Positions 43,394-52,593 of a stretch of DNA of 64,000 bases are shown piece by piece. This DNA is from Aquibacillus salsiterrae (lineage in GTDB: Bacteria > Bacillota > Bacilli > Bacillales > Amphibacillaceae). The stretch is from assembly GCF_028416595.1 (NCBI RefSeq), contig NZ_JAMQKC010000004.1:212738-276737 (forward strand). Direction: 5' to 3'. Numbering within the stretch: position 1 is the first letter of the stretch; each line of letters begins with the position of its first letter. Position numbers and translations under genes: made by a program. The notes under the pieces are model-generated. The model made no database searches, was not told where the DNA came from, and saw only the letters and a list, made by a program, of their open reading frames with translations.

Positions 43394-45208
43394 ATGATGC
43401 AACCAAAACCGAGTGAAGCAATTCCTAAAGGAAAAGAGTGGTGTTACGAGGTTAAATATGATGGTTTTCGTGCTCGTTTACACTGGGATCAGCACTCGAT
43501 AACATTGATAAGTAGGAACGGAAAAGATTTAACGAATAACTTCCCTGAGATTATTGCCTATTGTCAACAAAAAAGCGACGAAGTAATCGAGCTTCTTCCG
43601 CTTCAATTTGATGGAGAAATTGTCATTCTTAATACAAAATTTCAAGCCAATTTCGAACACTTGCAACAGCGTGGCCGGTTTAAATCTGCTGAGAAAATTA
43701 CACGTGCCGCCACTCGCCGGCCAGCCCACTTTTTATGCTTTGACATACTTCAAATAATGGGAAAATCACTTGTGAATCTGCCGTATCAACAACGGAAAAA
43801 CAAGTTGAAAGAAACGTTTTGTGCATTACATTTAGATTTAACCATCAGTTGGTACCACCGGTTAGGATTTGTCGCAGAAGATAGTAAAGCAGACGAGATT
43901 TGGCAAACACTTTTTGATCATCTCGGTGAGGGGATAGTTGCGAAAAGGTTAGACAGTAACTACACGGAAGGCAAAACACATGGCGATTGGTTTAAAATAA
44001 AAAATTGGCGTGTCATAAGTGGTATTTTAACAAGCTATCACCAGGAAAATGGGTATTTCTCTGTAGCTGTTTACGGCAAGGATAAGCTTGTCACCGTTGG
44101 CAAATTTAAACATGGTTTAGAAGGAGAAGCGCTTACAACAATAAAACAATTACTCCATACAAAAGGAATAAAATCCGGCAACACCATCCACCTTCCCCCA
44201 GCCATTTGTGTTGATATCCATTGTTTAGGATTTAGTGAAGGGGAGTTCCGTGAACCACAATTTAAACAATTCCGTTTCGACCTTGAACCAGAAGCATGTA
44301 CGGTGAAACTAGTAAAGGATAGTTTATCCCAATTTCCAGCAACGATTACGTTAACAAAGCAAGCAAAAATTTTTTGGCCAGAATCAGGTACGACAAAAGG
44401 AGATTTGCTACGGTACATTAGGCAAATTGCTCCGTACATGGTTCCTTTTACACGGAATAAGGCGCTGACTGTGATTCGTTGTCCTGACGGGGTCAATGGT
44501 GAATTTTTTTACCAGAAGCATCTACCAGATTACGGGCCTGACTATGTTGGGGGGATGAAGCAAGGGGAGGAAATCTTACTGCACGCCGGAAGTATAGATG
44601 CCCTCGTTTGGCTTGCTAACCATGGTGCAATCGAATATCACGTTCCCTTCCAACTCATGGGTGAATCTATCCCAAACGAAATTGTGTTTGATTTAGACCC
44701 GGCAAGCATTGATGACTTTGATGTCGCTGTCTATGCAGCAACGTTATTAAAAACCATGCTAGATCAATTTAAGCTAAAATCGTTCGTTAAAACTTCCGGC
44801 AACAAAGGGATGCAGGTTTACGTCCCGATTCAAAAGCAAAGTATGACTTACGAGGAAACGGCCGCATTTACACAAAGCATAGCCTTTTTACTTGAGAAGC
44901 AGCATCCTGACCTTTTTACAACAGAGCGTCTTAAAAAGAATCGAAATAACCGGTTGTACATCGATTATATTCAGCATGGCAAAGACAAAACATTGATTGC
45001 CCCTTATTCACCAAGAAAGACAAAAGAAGCTACTGTCTCGACACCACTTTTTTGGGAAGAAGTAACGAGCAACTTAACACCCACAGCATTTACCGTAAAC
45101 AATGTTGTTGCACGGGTGAAAGACCAAGGCTGCCCCTTCTCAAGTTACGAGGAAGCAAGAGACACACAAGACTTATCTGTAGTAAAACAGTTCTTAAGTG
45201 AAACATAA
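43394..45208 (+). CDS. ligD: multifunctional DNA ligase LigD (ligase + polymerase)
   Basis: ATP-dependent ligase fused to a primase-like polymerase, 604 residues, in the Bacillus order. The N-terminal adenylation domain has the nucleotidyl lysine Lys21 in EVKYDGFRAR, with the OB-fold domain to about residue 300. The C-terminal polymerase domain (about 310-600) has GEFFYQKHLPDYGPDYV, the catalytic FDLDP aspartates and KTSGNKGMQVYVP. There is no nuclease domain, as in B. subtilis LigD. ATG follows GAGAGGTG by nine bases. Partner of the divergent ku. Confidence 0.96.
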   Translation: MMQPKPSEAIPKGKEWCYEVKYDGFRARLHWDQHSITLISRNGKDLTNNFPEIIAYCQQKSDEVIELLPLQFDGEIVILNTKFQANFEHLQQRGRFKSAEKITRAATRRPAHFLCFDILQIMGKSLVNLPYQQRKNKLKETFCALHLDLTISWYHRLGFVAEDSKADEIWQTLFDHLGEGIVAKRLDSNYTEGKTHGDWFKIKNWRVISGILTSYHQENGYFSVAVYGKDKLVTVGKFKHGLEGEALTTIKQLLHTKGIKSGNTIHLPPAICVDIHCLGFSEGEFREPQFKQFRFDLEPEACTVKLVKDSLSQFPATITLTKQAKIFWPESGTTKGDLLRYIRQIAPYMVPFTRNKALTVIRCPDGVNGEFFYQKHLPDYGPDYVGGMKQGEEILLHAGSIDALVWLANHGAIEYHVPFQLMGESIPNEIVFDLDPASIDDFDVAVYAATLLKTMLDQFKLKSFVKTSGNKGMQVYVPIQKQSMTYEETAAFTQSIAFLLEKQHPDLFTTERLKKNRNNRLYIDYIQHGKDKTLIAPYSPRKTKEATVSTPLFWEEVTSNLTPTAFTVNNVVARVKDQGCPFSSYEEARDTQDLSVVKQFLSET

Positions 45209-45252
45209 CAAAAGCGCAAGGCGGGCTTAGCATACGTTAAGCTAGACAGCTC
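45208..45252. repeat. dispersed element fragment
   Basis: ACAAAAGCGCAAGGCGGGCT then TAGCATACGTTAAGCTAGAC and AGCTCC: left-arm start fused to right-arm end, immediately after the ligD stop codon. Confidence 0.6.
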
Positions 45253-45259
45253 CAAAAAA

Positions 45260-45301
45260 AACTAAAGGGGGGCATGATTTAATCACTGCCCCCCAAGTTT
45301 T
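45260..45301. terminator. terminator between ligD and ampS
   Basis: AAACTAAAGGGGGGCA pairs with TGCCCCCCAAGTTT across about 12 bases; convergent genes on both sides. Confidence 0.8.
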
Positions 45302-45305
45302 ACGC

Positions 45306-46547
45306 TTATTCAAATGTTATTGCCCAGTTTCCATCTCGAAAAATTTCCTCTTTTTTCCCATCCTTCGTAATTCCATCAATCGTTAACATTGCTGAGCCAA
45401 TCATAAAATCTTCATGAATTAAACTGTCGTTAACACCATGCTTATCCATTTCTGTTTTATTCATTTCAGGACCATTCGCAATATTGGTCGGATATGCCTT
45501 GCCTAATGCTAAGTGGCACGATGCATTTTCATCAAAAAGTGTGTTAAAGAAAATAATATTGGACTGAGAAATTGGTGACTGATGTGGTACTAGTGCAACT
45601 TCACCTAATCTTCTTGCCCCATCTTCATCGGTATCGAGCATGTTCTGTAACGCTTCTGCCCCTTTTTCAGCAGAAAAATCAACTACTTTTCCATCTTTAA
45701 ACGTTAAGGTGAAATTTTCAATTAAATTCCCACCATAGCTTAACGGTTTTGTACTTGTTACAGTTCCGTTTACCCCATATTTATCAGGCATCGTAAATAC
45801 TTCTTCTGTAGGCATGTTTGGGTTAAACTCTGTTCCCGCAACGGATGTTGTTGAGCCACCGTGCCAAATATGGCCTTCAACCAGATCGATTGTCAAATCT
45901 GTTCCTTCCGCTTGATAAATAAGCGATTTATATTGCTTTTTATTTAAATAGTTACGTGCTTGTCGCAATGTCTCGTTATGTTGTTTCCACGCTTCGACAG
46001 GGTTTTCTTGATCGACACGACAAATCCGGAATATTTCCTGCCATAACTTCTCCTTTGCCTCTTCGCCCAGAAGGTCTGGGAAAACCTTTTCTGCCCATGC
46101 TTTTACCGGATAACCAACAATCGACCAGGTGATTTTATCATTCATTATGTAGTCGCGGTATTCACTTAATGCTGCTGCACTCGCCTTATTCACTGCTGAA
46201 ATACGTTCTTGTTCTACCCCTTTTAACAAATCAGGGTCTTCCCCGTAAATCGTAAGGAGACTATACCCGTCTTTCACCATATCCTCTAAGCCTTGCACCC
46301 GCCATTCCGGAAAATTTTCTAGCACATCCATTGCAGCATGTTTCATCTTTTGATATGTCATTGTTCCATCATTCCATTCAACATGGACATTCTTCGCGCC
46401 GGCAGCATATGCTTCTTTTACAACGAGCCGGGCAAATTCGGCAGCTTCAACTGGTGTGTTCAAGATCAAGCCTTGGCCTTTTTGCAAATTGACTCCTGTC
46501 TTAATTGCTAATTGCGCATACTTTTCCAATAAACTTTGACTAACCAT
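45306..46547 (-). CDS. ampS: M29 family aminopeptidase (AmpS-like), copy 1
   Basis: Metallo-aminopeptidase that trims N-terminal residues from peptides in the cytoplasm. 413 residues. The metal and catalytic residues of family M29 lie in NMPTEEVFT, VPHQSPIS, NASCHLALGKAYP and IHEDFMIGS. ATG 46556 touches GGAG, whereas ATG 46547 is nine bases away, so the shorter form is preferred. A close paralogue lies at 61627-62871; the two share long blocks (LRQAR.YLNKKQY, FNPNMPTEEVFT, KYGVNGTV.STKPL.YGGN). Confidence 0.92.
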   Translation of the reverse strand: MVSQSLLEKYAQLAIKTGVNLQKGQGLILNTPVEAAEFARLVVKEAYAAGAKNVHVEWNDGTMTYQKMKHAAMDVLENFPEWRVQGLEDMVKDGYSLLTIYGEDPDLLKGVEQERISAVNKASAAALSEYRDYIMNDKITWSIVGYPVKAWAEKVFPDLLGEEAKEKLWQEIFRICRVDQENPVEAWKQHNETLRQARNYLNKKQYKSLIYQAEGTDLTIDLVEGHIWHGGSTTSVAGTEFNPNMPTEEVFTMPDKYGVNGTVTSTKPLSYGGNLIENFTLTFKDGKVVDFSAEKGAEALQNMLDTDEDGARRLGEVALVPHQSPISQSNIIFFNTLFDENASCHLALGKAYPTNIANGPEMNKTEMDKHGVNDSLIHEDFMIGSAMLTIDGITKDGKKEEIFRDGNWAITFE

Positions 46548-46670
46548 GTTTGACATCTCCTTTTTCTAACCTTCAACTTGGACTCGCATGGATTTGATTG
46601 AGTAATCATCCATGCTATTTTCATTATTTATTAGTAGTCCAGTATTGGAAACCACTTTATGTTAAAATTT

Positions 46671-47468
46671 TTAATTATTTTCCCCTTTATTATCCTTTAA
46701 CACTTTAGTCAGTTCTTCTACTTGGCCATCAGCCTGGTCTCCTTTTTTGCCACCGGAAGTAAACCAGCCAACCAAAACGATTGCGATTAATACGCCGTAG
46801 AAAAACAGCTTCCACCAGACAGAATGGGCGAATTCATAGGGCAGAATACCAATATCTTTATGCGCTAGCACATTCACCGTTAATTTAACCCCAACCCAAC
46901 CAACAATAACGAATGCAGCTTTTTCAAGGCTTGGGCGCTCTTTCAACAATTTGACAAAAAGTGCAGCAGCGAATCGGATAACTAGTAACCCTGCAATACC
47001 TGCTAATACTATGACAACAAATTTAGCTGCATCCATGCCACCAATTTGACCTAAACCTGTCTCTGGCAATGCAATCACTAATGCTACTGCAGCTAAAATG
47101 GAATCAACAGCAAACGCAATATCGGCAAATGCAATCGAAGCAATCGTGGCGCGGTAACTTTTATTCTTTACTTCTTTCTCTTCGTGGTCTGACTTCATTA
47201 AATGCTTTAAAGCGATAAAAATTAAGTAGGCTGCACCTATTGCCTGTACTTGCCAGACTTGGTATAAAAACGAAATGATAAATAACGAACCGACCCGGAA
47301 GACAAACGCCATTAGTAATCCCATATTTAATGCTTTCTTTTGCTGTTCTTCCGGCAGATGCTTTGCCATAATTGCTAATACAAGTGCATTATCTGCAGAC
47401 AAAAGCCCTTCTAATGCGATTAAGACGAGCAGTACCCACCCATATTCGAACAAAATTTGTACATCCAT
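46671..47468 (-). CDS. TerC family membrane protein, probable manganese exporter
   Basis: A 265-residue integral membrane protein of the TerC family with about seven helices. The conserved acidic residues are in LSADNALVLA (helix 2) and DIAFAVDSILAAVAL. B. subtilis members (MeeF, MeeY) export manganese, in part to load secreted enzymes. Here a yybP-ykoY manganese riboswitch precedes the gene, which supports that role directly. ATG 47468 follows GAAGG by six bases; the earlier ATG lies upstream of that site. The cytoplasmic C-terminus is short and charged. Confidence 0.92.
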   Translation of the reverse strand: MDVQILFEYGWVLLVLIALEGLLSADNALVLAIMAKHLPEEQQKKALNMGLLMAFVFRVGSLFIISFLYQVWQVQAIGAAYLIFIALKHLMKSDHEEKEVKNKSYRATIASIAFADIAFAVDSILAAVALVIALPETGLGQIGGMDAAKFVVIVLAGIAGLLVIRFAAALFVKLLKERPSLEKAAFVIVGWVGVKLTVNVLAHKDIGILPYEFAHSVWWKLFFYGVLIAIVLVGWFTSGGKKGDQADGQVEELTKVLKDNKGENN

Positions 47469-47535
47469 ACTATCCTTCACTCCTCTGTTCATAAAAATTT
47501 ATAAAAACTAGACCAAGTTTAACTGCAATAAAAAT

Positions 47536-47680
47536 ATGGTCTTTCACCTTTGGTAAAAGACCATAAAAATAGACCTTTACCGCTGGTGGTAAAGGTCTCG
47601 CTAACAACGTTTGAGTTGCCAATTAAGCCGGAGATTACTCTCGAAATGACGACTTATATTGTCCAGCTACTCCCCTTTTC
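47536..47680 (-). ncRNA. yybP-ykoY manganese riboswitch with two tandem terminators
   Basis: Read on the minus strand the leader opens with AAAAGGGGAGTAGC, then GTCGTCATTTCGAGAG, CTCCGGCTTAATTGGC and AGCGAGACCTTTACC, the conserved blocks of the yybP-ykoY class. The aptamer ends in a hairpin AGACCTTTA...TAAAGGTCT (47571-47597) plus ATTTTT. A second hairpin, ATGGTCTTT.ACC...AAGACCAT (47536-47564), is also followed by ATTTTTATTG. Manganese binding should favour antitermination and expression of the TerC gene. Confidence 0.9.
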
Positions 47681-47759
47681 TTATATACTTATCATAATAA
47701 TTCCAGTGTTATTTGTCAATTAATTTATAGGGAGACCTTTTACCTAATCGACTATCAGA

Positions 47760-47850
47760 GTAAGACAAACCTAGTGTCCCCCGCCCCAATTTGCTTATAC
47801 TAACAAAAGCGCAAGTCGCGCCCTGCTAGACCGCTCTCGGATTTTTCTCT
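47760..47850. repeat. dispersed element fragments
   Basis: GTAAGACAAACCTAGTGTCC is a degraded hairpin strand (compare 38030). ACAAAAGCGCAAGTCGCGCC then CTGCTAGACCGCTCTCGGATT is a left arm fused to a right-arm end. Confidence 0.6.
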
Positions 47851-47907
47851 TAAGATATCATTTACTTACCCCACAGCAAAGTTTGAATAAACAATTACAC
47901 AATCGGA

Positions 47908-49632
47908 TTAGTGACTTGAGTTAATTCGGCTTTGCATCGTACCTGTGAGTTGCTTTACTAATGCTTGGCTTTCTTCTTTTGACTGACTACAAACACCATA
48001 ATAACTTTTTATTTTCGGCTCGGTTCCAGACGGTCGCAAGCACACCCAGCTATTTTTCTCTAAAATGAATTTTAATACATTTTCTTTCGGTAACTCGATC
48101 GCTTCAACTTCACTTGTTGCAATGACTGTACGCTCACTCGTTTTGTAATCCTCGACCGCAACAACGTTTAGCTCACCAAATTGCTTGATAGGATTGGCGC
48201 GAATATCCTTCATAATTGCTTGAATTTGCTCAGCGCCATCCTTCCCTTTTAACGTTAAAGAATCCATTTGCTCAATAAAAAAGCCATGTTCTTCATACAG
48301 CGTTTCGAGAGCATCGAGCAGCGTCTTGCCTTGTTTTTTCCAATATTGGGCCATTTCACACGCAACCATGGCTGCTTGAACCGCATCCTTATCTCTTACA
48401 AAATCACCGATTAAATATCCGTAACTTTCTTCATAGCCAAATAAGAAAAGTTCATCCGTCGTTTCAAATTGCTTGATTTTTTCCCCGATAAACTTAAAGC
48501 CCGTTAATGTATCAATCGTCTCCACTCCGTAGTGGCTCGCAACCGCCCGGCCCATTTCCGAAGTAACAATCGTTTTAATTAATCGGCCGTTATTCCGTTT
48601 TTCAACAGGTGTATGGCGCATCAAATAATCAAACATTAATGTACCCAGTTGATTCCCACTTAACACTTGATACGAACCTTTACCATCTTTGACAGCAACA
48701 CCTAACCGGTCAGCGTCTGGGTCTGTTCCGAATAAAATATCAGCATCCGTCTTAAGTCCTTTTTCAATGGCCATTGTGAACGCTTGATGCTCCTCGGGAT
48801 TCGGTGATGTAACCGTTGAAAATTCAGGGTCTGGCACGGCTTGTTCTTCCACCACGTGAACGCTTGTAAAGCCTAATTGCTTTAACCCTAACATGACTAA
48901 GTGATAGGCCGTTCCGTGTAATGGGGTGAAAACAATGTTCAAATCAGACTTTATTTGCCCATCTGCTTTTCGGACTGAAATTGTTTTCAGCTTATCAAGG
49001 TAGGCATTATCGACTTCCTCACCAACCCATTCAAGCAAACCACTTTTTTCAATTTGTGTTTGATTTTCAACCGCTACAGTCAGCTCATTGGAAACCGCAT
49101 TCACCTTGGAAATAACCGCTTCTGCTTGTGCAAGAGGGAGCTGACCGCCATCTTCATTATATACTTTAAAACCGTTATATTCTGGTGGATTATGACTGGC
49201 TGTAATCATCACCCCTGCCGCTGCACCTAGATGTCTAACGGCAAAGGACAAAAGTGGCGTTGGTCTAAGCGTTTCCACAATGTATGTCTTAATGTTATGC
49301 GCGGCTAATACCTTGGCAGTCTCGATTGCAAATTCTTTCGACATATACCTAGAATCATACGATACAGCAACACCACGGCTTTGATAGCCAGCTACATTTC
49401 CTTCCAAATAATTGGCTAATCCTTCAACAGCTTTTCTTACGGTATAAACATTCATTCGGTTCGTACCAGGACCAAGAATCCCCCTCATTCCACCAGTTCC
49501 AAAGCTCAATTGTTTATAAAAAGCATCCTCAAGTTCTTTTTCAGAATGAACCATTTGCTTTAGCTGCTCAGATAAGTTTACATCTAGTTCAGAAAAATTT
49601 GCCCACTTTTGATATGTATCCTTCCAGTTCAA
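47908..49632 (-). CDS. pgcA: alpha-phosphoglucomutase / phosphomannomutase
   Basis: Interconverts glucose 6-phosphate and glucose 1-phosphate for UDP-glucose, teichoic acid and glycolipid synthesis. 574 residues, the long PgcA form of Firmicutes. The phosphoserine loop is TASHNPPEYNGFKVY, the metal loop DPDADRLGV, the sugar-binding loop EESYGYL, and the phosphate-binding loop RPSGTEPKIKSY. The start is TTG, seven bases after GGAGG. It stands alone; a TTG start on a housekeeping gene may hold down its translation. Confidence 0.95.
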   Translation of the reverse strand: MNWKDTYQKWANFSELDVNLSEQLKQMVHSEKELEDAFYKQLSFGTGGMRGILGPGTNRMNVYTVRKAVEGLANYLEGNVAGYQSRGVAVSYDSRYMSKEFAIETAKVLAAHNIKTYIVETLRPTPLLSFAVRHLGAAAGVMITASHNPPEYNGFKVYNEDGGQLPLAQAEAVISKVNAVSNELTVAVENQTQIEKSGLLEWVGEEVDNAYLDKLKTISVRKADGQIKSDLNIVFTPLHGTAYHLVMLGLKQLGFTSVHVVEEQAVPDPEFSTVTSPNPEEHQAFTMAIEKGLKTDADILFGTDPDADRLGVAVKDGKGSYQVLSGNQLGTLMFDYLMRHTPVEKRNNGRLIKTIVTSEMGRAVASHYGVETIDTLTGFKFIGEKIKQFETTDELFLFGYEESYGYLIGDFVRDKDAVQAAMVACEMAQYWKKQGKTLLDALETLYEEHGFFIEQMDSLTLKGKDGAEQIQAIMKDIRANPIKQFGELNVVAVEDYKTSERTVIATSEVEAIELPKENVLKFILEKNSWVCLRPSGTEPKIKSYYGVCSQSKEESQALVKQLTGTMQSRINSSH

Positions 49633-49834
49633 TTAATTTCCTCCTTTATTTATCCACATTATGCTAAAAATTTTATCACAACTAAGACTGATTATCTAAT
49701 AGACTCTGAAGTACTTTTCTCTTGTTTCTATGAAATTAATATTTTTGCAAAATATATGCATAATAGTTTAATTCTATCAATGCTGGGTATGCTATACTAA
49801 TGAGAGGTATGAAGTCTATTAAAGGTGTGGTGTT

Positions 49835-50905
49835 ATGCTCGAAAAGAAATGGTTTCAAGTGCTTATCGTTACTATTCTTGTTTTTCTATTGATTTTACTA
49901 GTATCCTTTGCTGATTTTGTTTTCGGACCGATTCTTGCCTATTTAGGAGCAATTGCTGTTCCATTTGTAGGTGCTGGTGTCTTGTATTACATCACACGGC
50001 CAGTTGTTAGAATGTTAGAAACATTTAAAGTTCCAAAGATACTTAGCATTTTTATTGTCTTTCTACTACTTATTGCTGTTGGATACTTTGTCAGTACCTA
50101 CATCGCTCCAATTGTTGAACAACAATTTGCACGAATTATTGACAACGTTCCTTTGATGATAGAATCAGCGGAAAACGTTATCCTCTATTGGCAACAAAAT
50201 CAAGCATTAATTCCGAATCAAGTCGAGGATATGATTCAAAACTTTACATCCAATTTACAGCAAAATGTTGAAGGATTTTCAACTTTCTTGTTCGGCTTTA
50301 TCGCTAACGTATTTAATGTGATATTTTCAATTGTATTAATTCCCTTTTTCTTGTTTTTCATGTTAAAAGATGATCGAAAATTCATTCCATTTATTACGCA
50401 GTTCTTTAGCAAGAAGAAAGCGGAAAGTTTGCGAAGATTACTAGGTGAAATTAGTCATACATTGGCAGCGTTTATTCAAGGCCAGCTAATCGTTAGCTTC
50501 TTTGTTGGGATTGCCTTGTTTATTGGGTATTTGATTATCGGCCTCAATTTCTCATTAACACTTGCCATTTTTGGAATGATTATGAATGTGATTCCATTTA
50601 TCGGTCCCTTCCTTTCTGTTATACCGGCTATCATTGTCGCTGTCTTTCAAGACCCAATTATGGTTGTCTACGTAATCATAATCATGGTCATCGCCCAACA
50701 GTTAGAAGGAAATATTATTTCGCCTAACATTATGGGGAAAGCGTTAAGCTTACACCCTTTAACCATTATTACCTTAATTCTAGGGGCAGGCAGTTTAGCA
50801 GGAATCTTGGGATTACTGTTTATCATTCCAACATATGCGGTAATTAAAACAATTATTGCTCATTTTTACTTCGAATGGAAAAAAAATCGAAAAGCTGAAG
50901 CATGA
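49835..50905 (+). CDS. AI-2E family transporter
   Basis: A 356-residue polytopic membrane protein of the AI-2E (UPF0118) family with about eight helices. The C-terminal signature is VIAQQLEGNIISPNIMGKALSLHPL. Members have been linked to autoinducer-2 release, sodium/proton exchange or sporulation (YtvI, YdbI, YueF groups); which applies here cannot be read. ATG follows AAGGTG by seven to eight bases. A terminator hairpin lies 140 bases downstream. Confidence 0.9.
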   Translation: MLEKKWFQVLIVTILVFLLILLVSFADFVFGPILAYLGAIAVPFVGAGVLYYITRPVVRMLETFKVPKILSIFIVFLLLIAVGYFVSTYIAPIVEQQFARIIDNVPLMIESAENVILYWQQNQALIPNQVEDMIQNFTSNLQQNVEGFSTFLFGFIANVFNVIFSIVLIPFFLFFMLKDDRKFIPFITQFFSKKKAESLRRLLGEISHTLAAFIQGQLIVSFFVGIALFIGYLIIGLNFSLTLAIFGMIMNVIPFIGPFLSVIPAIIVAVFQDPIMVVYVIIIMVIAQQLEGNIISPNIMGKALSLHPLTIITLILGAGSLAGILGLLFIIPTYAVIKTIIAHFYFEWKKNRKAEA

Positions 50906-50925
50906 TAGTAACATTTAACACTGAA

Positions 50926-50973
50926 AAAACCCTTAGGATTCCTATAACGGGTTCAGTTTCGGGAGAGAAAAAT
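50926..50973. repeat. copy 1 of an inverted terminator-like repeat
   Basis: AAAAAACCCTTAGGATTCCT then ATAACGGGTTCAGTTTCGGG and AGAGAAAA. The reverse complement of 52650-52694 reads AAAAAACCCTTAGGAATCCT then AAGGGTTCAGTTCTAGGAGA and GAAAA, so the two copies match over about 45 bases in opposite orientation. Confidence 0.7.
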
Positions 50974-51045
50974 GCTAATAACATTAGAAATAACACAATG
51001 ATTAGCATACATTCCGAACTGTATTTCGCAGCACAAACAGCAAAC

Positions 51046-51076
51046 AAAAACGCTCAGAAAAATTCTGGGCGTTTTT
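51046..51076 (+). terminator. terminator after the AI-2E family gene
   Basis: AAAAACGCTCAGAA pairs with TTCTGGGCGTTTTT around AAA, followed by ATCG. Confidence 0.8.
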
Positions 51077-51093
51077 ATCGTATTATTTATTTT

Positions 51094-51118
51094 CTTGTTA
51101 AACATAAGCCACCCGTTA
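51094..51118. repeat. 25-bp direct repeat, left copy
   Basis: CTTGTTAAACATAAGCCACC then CGTTA; 24 of 25 bases match the copy at 52173-52197. The two enclose the toxin-antitoxin-like gene pair. Confidence 0.85.
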
Positions 51119-51269
51119 CTTTAAGTGTAATAGTTCACAAACAAAGCTTCCTGAATTCATATTTTACAACAAAATAAGCCCAGTTATTATTAGCTGGACC
51201 ATGGTTAATGGTTATTTAAATTTCACCAGTAAATTACATGCCGATGATATGGTATTCTGTGTGGACCAT

Positions 51270-51764
51270 TTAATTCTCTCCAACTTCCTTTAGTAACTGG
51301 CTAATTAGCTTTTTGGATATCCGAAATTTTTTTAAAATTAGCAATTGTATCAGTGGTTTAATTTCATTAATTATTTCTTTTTGTTTTGCAAGTTTTAAAA
51401 TACCTAGAAGACCTATTGGTTTCAGCATTAATGTTTCAGCAAAATTCCTTGCAGACTTTTCATCAATAATAACAATACTCGCATCAAGTTCCTTAGCTCC
51501 GACAATAACTTCTAGCTCTCCTTTATGCAAACGCCCATAGGATTTTACTATAAATCCTTGATCTTTTACTTCATGGACTTTGATAAACCCTTTAGCCACA
51601 GCATTTCTTAACTCTTGTTTCCCGATTGCTTGTTCACTACCTTCATTCACAATTTCATTATATACTTCTTGTGGTATATAGATATCAAACAGTTCCCACA
51701 GTAGATCAAGACGACCAATGATAGATAACCCAATAATAGGACTAGTATTACATATTGCTTTCAT
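51270..51764 (-). CDS. DUF3368 PIN-like protein, probable toxin
   Basis: A 164-residue protein of the DUF3368 family, a PIN-fold nuclease relative normally paired with a UPF0175 protein. It opens with CNTSPIIGL, where classic PIN domains have an aspartate in place of Asn. It keeps later acidic residues in HKGELEVI and VIIDEKSAR. ATG 51764 gives the family-like N-terminus MKAICNTSPI; the ATG four codons earlier is also possible. It overlaps the end of the upstream gene, a sign of translational coupling. Activity as a toxin is inferred from family pairing, not shown. Confidence 0.82.
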   Translation of the reverse strand: MKAICNTSPIIGLSIIGRLDLLWELFDIYIPQEVYNEIVNEGSEQAIGKQELRNAVAKGFIKVHEVKDQGFIVKSYGRLHKGELEVIVGAKELDASIVIIDEKSARNFAETLMLKPIGLLGILKLAKQKEIINEIKPLIQLLILKKFRISKKLISQLLKEVGEN

Positions 51765-52068
51765 CTTGTTTACCATCTTCTTTTAGTATAAACTCAATCG
51801 TTTCATCGTCTTGCTTTTTATGCTCTTCTGTGTACTCAGCCCAATGAATATTATGATCAATTAAAATTTGAATAAAATCTGATATGCTTTTACCACTTAG
51901 CTCAGCTGCTCGTGCAAGTGTTACTTTTCTTGCAGTAAACAAATACATGGCCAGTGATATATTAACATCTTCATCAACTGAATTTACATGTGCCCCTTTT
52001 AAAAAAGGTAAGAATTCAGGATTAATTCCAACTTTTGCTTTTGATTCCTCCATAGCCAATCGTATCAT
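51748..52068 (-). CDS. UPF0175 family protein, probable antitoxin
   Basis: A 106-residue protein of the UPF0175 group. The central helix-turn-helix-like motif KVTLARAAELSGKSISDFIQILIDHNI is typical (usually LGKAAELAGMS...F...L...GI). The gene precedes and overlaps the DUF3368 gene, the usual order for antitoxin then toxin. The exact start is uncertain: ATG 52068 touches AAAGGA, TTG 52059 is nine bases away, and ATG 52053 is fifteen away. The acidic C-terminus may bind the partner. Confidence 0.8.
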   Translation of the reverse strand: MIRLAMEESKAKVGINPEFLPFLKGAHVNSVDEDVNISLAMYLFTARKVTLARAAELSGKSISDFIQILIDHNIHWAEYTEEHKKQDDETIEFILKEDGKQDESNM

Positions 52069-52172
52069 TCCTTTCTTTAATTTTCTGCCTTCATTATAAC
52101 AATTAATGATTACTAACAGATGAAATCTATCCTTCTAATGGCTATTAAATAATAAAATAAAAAACAATTGAC

Positions 52173-52197
52173 CTTGTTTAACATAAGCCACCCGTTA
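52173..52197. repeat. 25-bp direct repeat, right copy
   Basis: CTTGTTTAACATAAGCCACC then CGTTA; one mismatch to the copy at 51094. Its last three bases supply the stop codon of the truncated ASCH-like reading frame. Confidence 0.85.
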
Positions 52198-52302
52198 GCG
52201 ATTAGCAGAAGTTCCAAATTGAAAAGCCTCTTTATATTCAATGTCTTCCTTATATTTTGCTACACAAAAATCATTCCAAAATTGTTGTACACTATTATTC
52301 AT
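52195..52302 (-). pseudogene. 5' fragment of an ASCH-domain-like gene
   Basis: ATG after AAAGGA (nine bases) opens a 35-codon frame: MNNSVQQFWNDFCV...EAFQFGTSANR. This resembles the N-terminus of ASCH-domain RNA-binding proteins (xxxSVxxFWxxFC...YxAWxFG). Those run to about 150 residues, so nearly all of the domain is gone. The frame ends exactly where the 25-bp direct repeat begins, and no continuation is found beyond the left copy of the repeat. Confidence 0.55.
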
Positions 52303-52593
52303 ACATAATCATCCTTTAGCATTTCTTTATTACACTAACCTGCTAGTTAGTTGAACAAGCTCGTTCTGTTTCTCTATCTATATTTTAACATAAAATCCCA
52401 AAAGGCATTTATAAACAGGACCAACTCACTATTAGCATCATAAATGACGTTTAAAGTAACATGGCATTTACCACTCGTTTTAGCACCTTAATTTCAAGCT
52501 GTACATAAATCTATGTACCTTTGTTAAAAAGGTTGCTATTTGTAATGTGAATTCAGGTGTTAAAAACTAATAAATGTTGTTATATCAATAAAA

